Positions 58,001 to 64,000 of a DNA stretch of 64,000 nucleotides are shown piece after piece. The translations under genes were made by a program, and so were the position numbers. Position 1 is the first letter of the stretch, and each line of letters opens with the position of its first letter. A model generated the notes under the pieces. That model worked only from the letters and a program-made list of their open reading frames with translations. It was not told the DNA's origin and made no database searches. The stretch lies in NCBI GenBank assembly GCA_036924285.1, contig JAYKYS010000010.1:14359001-14423000 (forward strand), in the 5' to 3' direction. This stretch comes from Asterella californica. Lineage: Eukaryota; Streptophyta; Marchantiopsida; Marchantiales; Aytoniaceae.

Positions 58001-59887
58001 AAGCTTCGCAAGGTTCTACAGGTCCAAGAAGAGGAGTTCAAATCAAGGTGAGCTTCCTTGGATTATCCAGCGTTACTTGAACGCACATTTTGGCAAGAAT
58101 CTTTTTTCTGTTTTTCCTTTGGTGCAGAGCAAAGTGGAAAGCTTATTGCAGGCACACCTTAAGAGTAAGCTCTTCGCGCAACGAAAAACTTTCTAGACTT
58201 ACAATCTCTTCTCCTTTCTAACAAGGTACTAGGTGCACAAAGGAACGAGATGAACAAATTGAGATGATAATTGAAAGGATGGAGAGCGAGAAAGATGAAG
58301 CTATAGCTCAACATCAGCAAGAACTGCTTGCCAAAGTGGAAACTTTGATGGAGGAGAAGCTAGAACTCATGAAGAAGCTGAAAGAAGTCGAGTCCAAATG
58401 TGCCAAGCTCTGCAAATTTTCCCTTGAGGTACTCTTCTGTTTGTACAATCGTCCCCTTCACCAAGATTCACATAACAGGACAGGTTAGAAAACAAATTAG
58501 TTTGGCAAGCATCAAGTGCTCTACTCATCAGCCACCCACAACTGAGTGCTCGATAAGATCGATAATGTTATATTCGTGATCCGTATAGAATATTACGAAG
58601 TCACTCAGCCTCTTCGTGTGAGCTGAAGCATACGTCGACGGGACTGTCAAACAGTCACACATACTTCTCTTGAGATTACTACGTCACCGAGTCCAAATGC
58701 AGTCCTGAATCCTGCTGAGAATAGGTTTCTAATCTGATGTGTTAAGGGGAAACAGGACTATTTACTGACACTTAGAATCCATGCACGGTCAAACTGCTTG
58801 GTTGTAGGATTAACTACTACACTGGGTCGAGGAGAGTCGACAAAGATAATAGTAAAGGGTCCCTTTGGCATGGTCGAGTCCAACGTCACTGGTTAAATGC
58901 AGCAACCTTGAGGGACTACATTGTTTTCAACAGGCCAAGCAAAAGGCTGAGATGGCAACCGCAACTCAAGATCTGCAAGTGGAGTCGCTCCGAAGGGAAG
59001 TTTCGAGCCAAGTTGACCTCATTGAACAACTTAAAGCACAGGTCTGATCTTGGGCTTCTTACAACAAAATTGTCACTACACATGTGTGAACACCACTGTT
59101 TTGATTTCGTGTTAAATCATATGCTATTCGAGTTACATTTGCAAAACTTGATCAACTGTGTTGAGAGGTTATTAGATTCAGCTGTTGACGGCCTCCAATA
59201 TTCTGACCTCTGTATACTCTGTCAGTGCATATGACGTGCTCGTCATATGCACGGCATAAATCGTCACTAGGTCTTCAATGATATTCCTAACTGATAAATT
59301 ATAGATCCAACAAGAGAAGAAAAACTTAAGGCAACAAGAGCAGCGGTATGATTTCCGGGTTGCCAAGGAACATGAACTAGTACAAGCAAAGCAACTTGAG
59401 ATGGAACGATGCAACGAAGAAACAAAACAGTTACGGCTAAGGAAGGTTTGTGATGTGTTTACACTAGAACATTTCTCTCTGGGTGTGTCTGAATACTGTC
59501 AAGATCAGCTTATCTACACACTGATGTTCCTCATGATCATATCAAACTAATAATCAGCTGAACTGTTTAGAACAAGTAGATGACTGGTGGAAGACAGTGA
59601 ACGCGAACTCTCAACAATGGACCTCAAGTACGTAGTTGGGACGTCATACATGAAATTATCTCAAATTTCTTGTGGACGCAGAAATTCATTGTTTTCTGGT
59701 AAACTTATCTTGCATGTAGGCCAAGGAGCTAGAGGAGGTGGAGACGCATGTGAGACAAGCCATAGAAAATAAAGATCAGATTATAGCAGGATTGAGAGAA
59801 CAACTGATTGCTGCAAGGGAGCAGATTCGACACACCCAACTTCTTCTACAACAAGAGCATGTTGCATTCTTGGCAGATCCTGATTGA
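52070..59887 (+). CDS. CEP131 (AZI1)-like coiled-coil centriole/cilium protein, 14 exons
   Basis: Exons inferred from GT-AG borders and phase: 52070-52441, 52789-55217, 55522-55684, 55949-56002, 56098-56349, 56573-56695, 56799-56866, 57132-57275, 57871-58047, 58128-58164, 58243-58428, 58934-59041, 59305-59445, 59720-59887. They join into one open frame of about 1473 residues. Exons 1-2 (to about residue 934) are Ser/Thr/Lys-rich and probably disordered. From about residue 890 onward the protein is predicted coiled-coil. Exons 5-6 hold ELTIKGLEPHIDGLNE followed by KHRQE, and exon 11 holds ERDEQIEMIIERM. Both are hallmark positions of the CEP131/AZI1 family, as I recall it. In animals and algae the family acts at centrioles, centriolar satellites and the ciliary base. 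In a land plant it would serve basal bodies of swimming sperm (inference). The acceptor of exon 11 and the extent of exon 10 are the least certain, and untranslated upstream exons may exist. Confidence 0.8.
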
Positions 59888-59930
59888 TTAGATCATAGGT
59901 CTACCAATCCATGTTATTCTATGCCATGGC

Positions 59931-59936
59931 AATAAA
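59931..59936 (+). promoter_or_regulatory. Polyadenylation signal of the CEP131-like gene
   Basis: A canonical AATAAA lies 44 bases after the inferred stop codon, followed by T-rich sequence. It supports the placing of the gene's 3' end. Confidence 0.65.
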
Positions 59937-60000
59937 GTTTTGGAGTTACCACTTTTACGATGTAATTCTGTAACATACAGGAACTGTTATTCCCACATAC

Positions 60001-60079
60001 GGACATATCCATACGAATTGATATCCGCCATACCGACATATCCATACGAACTGATTTCCGACATACCGACATACCGACA
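60001..60079. repeat. 33-bp minisatellite
   Basis: Two full 33-base units (60001-60033 and 60034-60066) starting GACATATCCATACGAA after their first base, followed by partial CGACATAC units. It lies just downstream of the CEP131-like gene. Confidence 0.85.
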
Positions 60080-61203
60080 CAGAAATATACCGTAATGCAA
60101 ATCCTATTTGCGCATCTAACATTTCGCTCCAGGGTTTTGCGTGAAGAAAACATGAAAGCGCTAAAGGTGGGATATATTGTTTACCCATGCGCGCGAATAC
60201 CTGGGGTACTGTGAGAATTTTAATAAATACTCTAATTCTCACCGTGTTGTGAAAACTACGTCTCATCTTCAAGTTTTAGTAAATGTGTTAACAGTCTCAC
60301 CTTCTTCACTTAGATGCGTTAACATCTTGATTTTGTTTTTGTTCTCTTGCTGTTAATATTAGCTTGTCAGGTTAGGGTACTACACGAAAACTTATGCGTT
60401 AATAGAGTTTAGAGTACGGTATAAGTGTAGTGGAATTACACCAACACCTTCAACTCAAAACATCTTCTCTAAATTATTTCTGCTTGATAAGCTCAGAAAA
60501 GGAACTGAAAAATGGAGCAAAAAGGAAACACAAAGCGTAAAACTAAATAATACACAAAAGCTTAGCTAGAGTACATTGCTGTTTACCTTTTTACCACGAC
60601 GAAAATTGTTTGCTTTCACATCTATGAAGCATGAAGTGAGGAAATTTGAAGATCCGTAATATTTGATTTTCAGTTTGTAGACTATTTTCCTGCACAAACT
60701 CTATTTTTGTTGTTGGTAAAGTTCTTATGTTAAGATTCACACACTGAGCTATATATCCTACTATGCTTGATAACAGAAATATGCATTAATCCATTATTTA
60801 ATTATGGATCACATTTTTTTTCAACAATAATCCAACAATAATCTTTGGATAAATTAGAAAATGAACTCCGAGGAGGTTTTATTGGAGAAATCTCTTGCAA
60901 TAAGTAAATAAAAAATTTTTCTAAGGTAGTAAGAAAACTAAAACATTATTAACTGCTACAGTTATTAAACGCCGTTGCTCTGAAGTCAATCTTCAGGGAT
61001 TATACAATAACCAAATGTAAGCATGGAATGAAAACCTTAGTGCATAGATGTATAGAATGTAGTGCATAGCATAGCCTAGAGACTTGAATCGTAAAAACCG
61101 GATTTGAATTGAAGAAGATATGTGACTTAGAAATAGTAAAGGAAGAGAAGGAAGTGGAAGAAAAAGACTTAAAACACTTCCTTCTTAGACATGTGTGGAG
61201 TTC
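60080..61203. other. AT-rich intergenic stretch
   Basis: No coding region, RNA or element could be supported here. Confidence 0.55.
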
Positions 61204-61262
61204 GGAAGGATGGTTAGCTCACTTTCTAGAAACAGGAGGTCTTTGGTTCAAATCCTCCTTGG
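61204..61262 (+). other. tRNA-like segment (possible SINE head)
   Basis: It has an A-box-like TGGTTAGCTCA (61211-61221) and a perfect B box GGTTCAAATCC (61245-61255). The boxes are closer together than in a true tRNA and no acceptor stem forms, so this is a degenerate tRNA-derived sequence rather than a working gene. Confidence 0.5.
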
Positions 61263-61419
61263 AACATATGCTTCCGTATTTCAAATCATTGTGTTAATCT
61301 TTACACTCCAACATAGAAGAGTTATCTCAGTAGGTTATCTCTAAGTTATCTCAGTAGGTTGACCCTTAGAGATAAGGGCTTATGTCCGACGGTTCTTGTA
61401 GTTTTCATTGCTCAATTGC

Positions 61420-62000
61420 GCTTGTAGTCTCAAAGAAGGACGATTTGGAATCAGATGATATCATGCGTGGCATGCATGACCTGCAAATCAAGCTTAGGAG
61501 GTTTGAGGAGAAGAGGTGGACCTTTGAGATGAAACCCGCAACCAGGCAAGCATGGGTCTAGAGATGTATATGATGTGATGATATTGATCATCCATATAAG
61601 GATTTTGCATGACCTGTAAATCAAGCTTAGGAGGTTTGAGGAGAAGAGGTGGACCTTTGAGATGAAACCCGCAACCAGGCAAGCATGGGTCTAGAGATGT
61701 ATATGATGTGATGATATTGATCATCCACATAAGGATTTTGCAGATATCTTACAACAAGGAGTGATTTTCAAGAAAGAAGGAAAAATTGTATTGAGAGACA
61801 CATGTGTCTTCTTTCTAACCAACTTTGGTAAGGGATGGATGAAGAAATTGGTAGGTGAGTACTTGACGATGCATGAGGTTGCAGCCGTAAAGGTTGCAAC
61901 TTATGGCACCAAGGTTGAGGACGACGGTGAAGATTTTGATTTGCATGTGGAGCCGAAGGATTATGATCGTCGGCTATCTCCATGATGGAGAAGGGAAAAT
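61420..62000 (+). pseudogene. Third gypsy family: gag relic with duplicated zinc-knuckle block
   Basis: DLQIKLRRFEEKRWTFEM occurs twice, each time followed by a knuckle-like segment with Cys-X2-Cys-X4-His spacing (near 61566 and 61698) in which the last Cys is Phe and an internal Trp is a stop. The downstream part (61761-61985) reads FLTNFGKGWMKKLVGEYL. The family differs from the other two gypsy families in the window. Confidence 0.65.
61474..61737. repeat. 132-bp tandem duplication inside a gag relic
   Basis: The unit 61474-61605 is repeated at 61606-61737 with only about two differences (for example CTGCAAATC against CTGTAAATC). It contains the gag zinc-knuckle remnant. The high identity means the duplication is much younger than the decay of the element. 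Confidence 0.92.
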
Positions 62001-62639
62001 ATCACGTGAGATATTATTGAGGACTGTCGTTATCATCCGAGGAGCAACAGGAAGGAAGGATCACGTGGAGATATTATCAATATGTGCATATATCACCAAA
62101 AGTCAACACGAGGCTTTGGTTGATGAGAAGAGAAGACGAGAGACAAAAGATGCTAGAGAAGGATCTTCTGCAAAGAGGTAGACTCAAGGTGAGAAGTTAC
62201 GACAAACTTCATGATGTTGGATCTCAAGATCTATCGATGGATGACACTACTTCCTCATCAAACGGAAAAACTACAGAGCTATCAAGAAAATAAAAAGAAC
62301 CGCGTACATACAAACTACAATCGGACACTGAAGTAACCACAGATCTGAAGGAGTCCTTGAGGAACGTGTACTCATTGTGAAGATTGAGTTCACACTAGGG
62401 GAGATCTTGGATATCACCAAGCGTGAGTTTCATGATGTCATCAATGACATCATCAAAAGAAAGCGGCATATTACAGAAGAGGTTTTGGAGATAAGGGTAG
62501 CAAGAGCAGAGGAGGACAATGATCTTAACCGTCAGGTACCTTTTGACGATGAGGACAGCGATGAGAGAAAGAGCTCGAGTTGCTACACTCATAGTCATTA
62601 GATTCGAGCGACTCCAAAAACTCTGATAAGGAGTTAAGA
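62001..62639 (+). pseudogene. Third gypsy family: unassigned gag-protease spacer
   Basis: Several short charged frames (Arg, Lys, Asp, Glu) in successive frames, such as EVLEIRVARAEEDNDLN near 62480. No domain is recognised. Its position between a gag remnant and a protease remnant suggests decayed polyprotein. Confidence 0.4.
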
Positions 62640-62975
62640 TCTAGAAGAGTCGATCGTCACATTTATTGATCACGGGTCCAAGATCAATATCATATCAAAA
62701 AACATGTACAAGAAACGAAGTTGATCTATTGACATAAAGCACGAATAGGTTATATGCGATGTCAACAACTCACGAGGGGGTTTGTGTGGAGCTTGTCTAG
62801 ATATTCGAGTGCGGATTAAAAATACCGCTGCAGAGCAAATCTTCTTTGTGTCGGAGATGACATCATACTCGTTGATATTTGGACAGCCGTACATCACTAC
62901 CATGCGGATGGAGACCATGATGTTGAATGACGGATCCACATATGCTAGGATCCGATGTCAATTTATTCAATAGGT
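62640..62975 (+). pseudogene. Third gypsy family: protease relic
   Basis: A degenerate retropepsin loop, FIDHGSKINIIS (near 62660), with Asp-His-Gly-Ser where Asp-X-Gly-Ser is expected. SYSLIFGQPYITTMRM follows (near 62865), the usual second signature of this protease type. Stops lie between the two pieces. Confidence 0.7.
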
Positions 62976-63029
62976 GACTTATACTCAAGTTATGATCAGT
63001 TTCAGCTGATGGACGAAAGCAGAGATGTG

Positions 63030-64000
63030 ACAACGATGCGTACACCGTTAGGATTGGTTAGAATGTGTATCTTATCACAAGGAGCTACCAACTCAATAGC
63101 TCACATGACGAACGAGATGAACAAGGTATTGAGAGGTAAGAGGTGTCGACAATATGTCATGGAACATATCAAGGACTATGAGAAGATCTTATCTCGAGTA
63201 GAGGAGGTTCATCTCACACTCATGAACGTAAAGTCTACATTCGAGGTTTGAGAGATTGTGATTGTTGATCAAATGTGTGGATCATTTGGTCGGATGTCAG
63301 ATCTGAGCAAGGTGAACACTATATCCGGCTTAAAACGACAACTCTTTGTATTTTGATGATAACACGTGCGAATCAACAAGTATTTTAATATCTCTATTTT
63401 ATTTTATCTAAGAAATAATAATTTAAATATCTTATTTTATAAACAAAAGAAATATTTTAAAAAATCATTTTTTATATAGAAATTCTATTTTTACTTAAAA
63501 CTCATTTAAAGAATAAAATAGTTTATTTTAGTTTATCAATTTTCAAAAAATTTATAAAAACTAATTTAAAATACCAATTTTCCCTTGCACGTGTTTTTGA
63601 CAAAAACCGTTAGTGAACTCCTCGAGCTATCAAGAGGATGAATAAGGTTTGTGAATCCTTAGCAGAAGTGCGGCGGTTTTTGGGTGCATATGTGTTCTTA
63701 TCACATTTGGATTCCTCACTACGCTCATGTGATCCACTATATGAGTTACTGTGAAAGGATCATAGATTCATATGGGAGGAAGAGCATACGAAAGTAATGC
63801 GAAAGCTAAAGTCATTATTGTCAACTCCTCCAATATTGAGAAGAGTTGACTACAAGGATGGAAAGCTTGTAATCCTCATGATGGATACTAGTCTATTGCA
63901 ACTGGATGGGCAATAGGACAAGATAATGTCAATGGAGATAATTTCATTGTACGATTTCTCTCTTCACTATTGGCAAAACTTGTAGTTCTTGCTTCGCTGA
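63030..64000 (+). pseudogene. Third gypsy family: RT and RNase H start, interrupted and cut by the window edge
   Basis: 63030-63251 has TPLGLVRMCILSQGATNSIAHM, KDYEKILSRVEEVHLTLMNV and KSTFEV, matching the palm and following region of a gypsy RT; the catalytic Asp-Asp box itself is not present. From about 63635 the same protein resumes (EVRRFLGAYVFLSHL, then LSTPPILRRVDYKDGKLVIL), the RT connection and RNase H start. The 63252-63634 gap includes an AT-rich insertion. The element runs past the end of the window. Confidence 0.8.
63361..63595. mobile_element. Candidate miniature inverted-repeat insertion
   Basis: An AT-rich block of about 235 bp lies inside the RT relic. Its ends carry the inverted pair AACACGTGC (63361-63369) and GCACGTGTT (63587-63595). 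The base composition contrasts strongly with the flanking RT sequence. The arms are short and no clear target duplication was seen, so this is tentative. Confidence 0.35.

Noticed and set aside
60001..60079. CRISPR-like repeat array
   Set aside because: The units are contiguous with no unique spacers, and this is a eukaryotic genome; it is a short minisatellite.

Overview
The window is nuclear DNA of a land plant and looks like a seed-free lineage with swimming sperm (bryophyte, lycophyte or fern grade). The reasons are a plant-type leucine-rich-repeat receptor kinase with a short GT-AG intron, a multi-exon gene matching the centriole/cilium protein CEP131 (AZI1), and abundant decayed LTR retrotransposons. 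The species cannot be named from the sequence. Only two ordinary host genes can be supported: the receptor kinase (21856-24870, +) and the CEP131-like gene (52070-59887, +, 14 exons inferred). The rest is AT-rich intergenic DNA and mobile elements.

Layout. 1-5810: AT-rich, with hairpins and a perfect 743-bp tandem duplication. 5811-13137: nearly complete Ty3/gypsy chromovirus on the minus strand (LTRs, PBS, gag, protease, RT, RNase H, integrase, chromodomain). 14615-18689: decayed Ty1/copia element with matching LTRs and a perfect 5-bp target duplication. 19700-21855: GC- and CT-rich leader region of the receptor kinase. 24871-29130: intergenic. 29133-33284: scrambled fragments of the chromovirus family. 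33285-47270: two copies of a second gypsy family, one nested in the other. 47313-47637: another chromovirus scrap. 48468-51940: a 1-kb duplicated block, one copy abutting the CEP131-like gene. 61420-64000: a third, truncated gypsy family.

The most remarkable object is the second gypsy family (best copy 35344-45034, +). Between its retropepsin and its reverse transcriptase it carries a C5 DNA-cytosine methyltransferase with recognisable motifs I, IV (Pro-Cys-Gln), VI (Glu-Asn-Val), VIII, IX and X. Its integrase ends in a canonical C4HC3 PHD finger instead of a chromodomain. Protease, methyltransferase and the start of RT lie in one reading frame, broken only by stop codons, so the methyltransferase appears to be an integral part of Pol. 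A DNA-methylation writer and a possible histone reader in one retroelement suggest an element that shapes its own chromatin. Most of its premature stops look like C-to-T or G-to-A changes, as expected of methylated DNA. All retroelement copies here are broken and are described only as relics.
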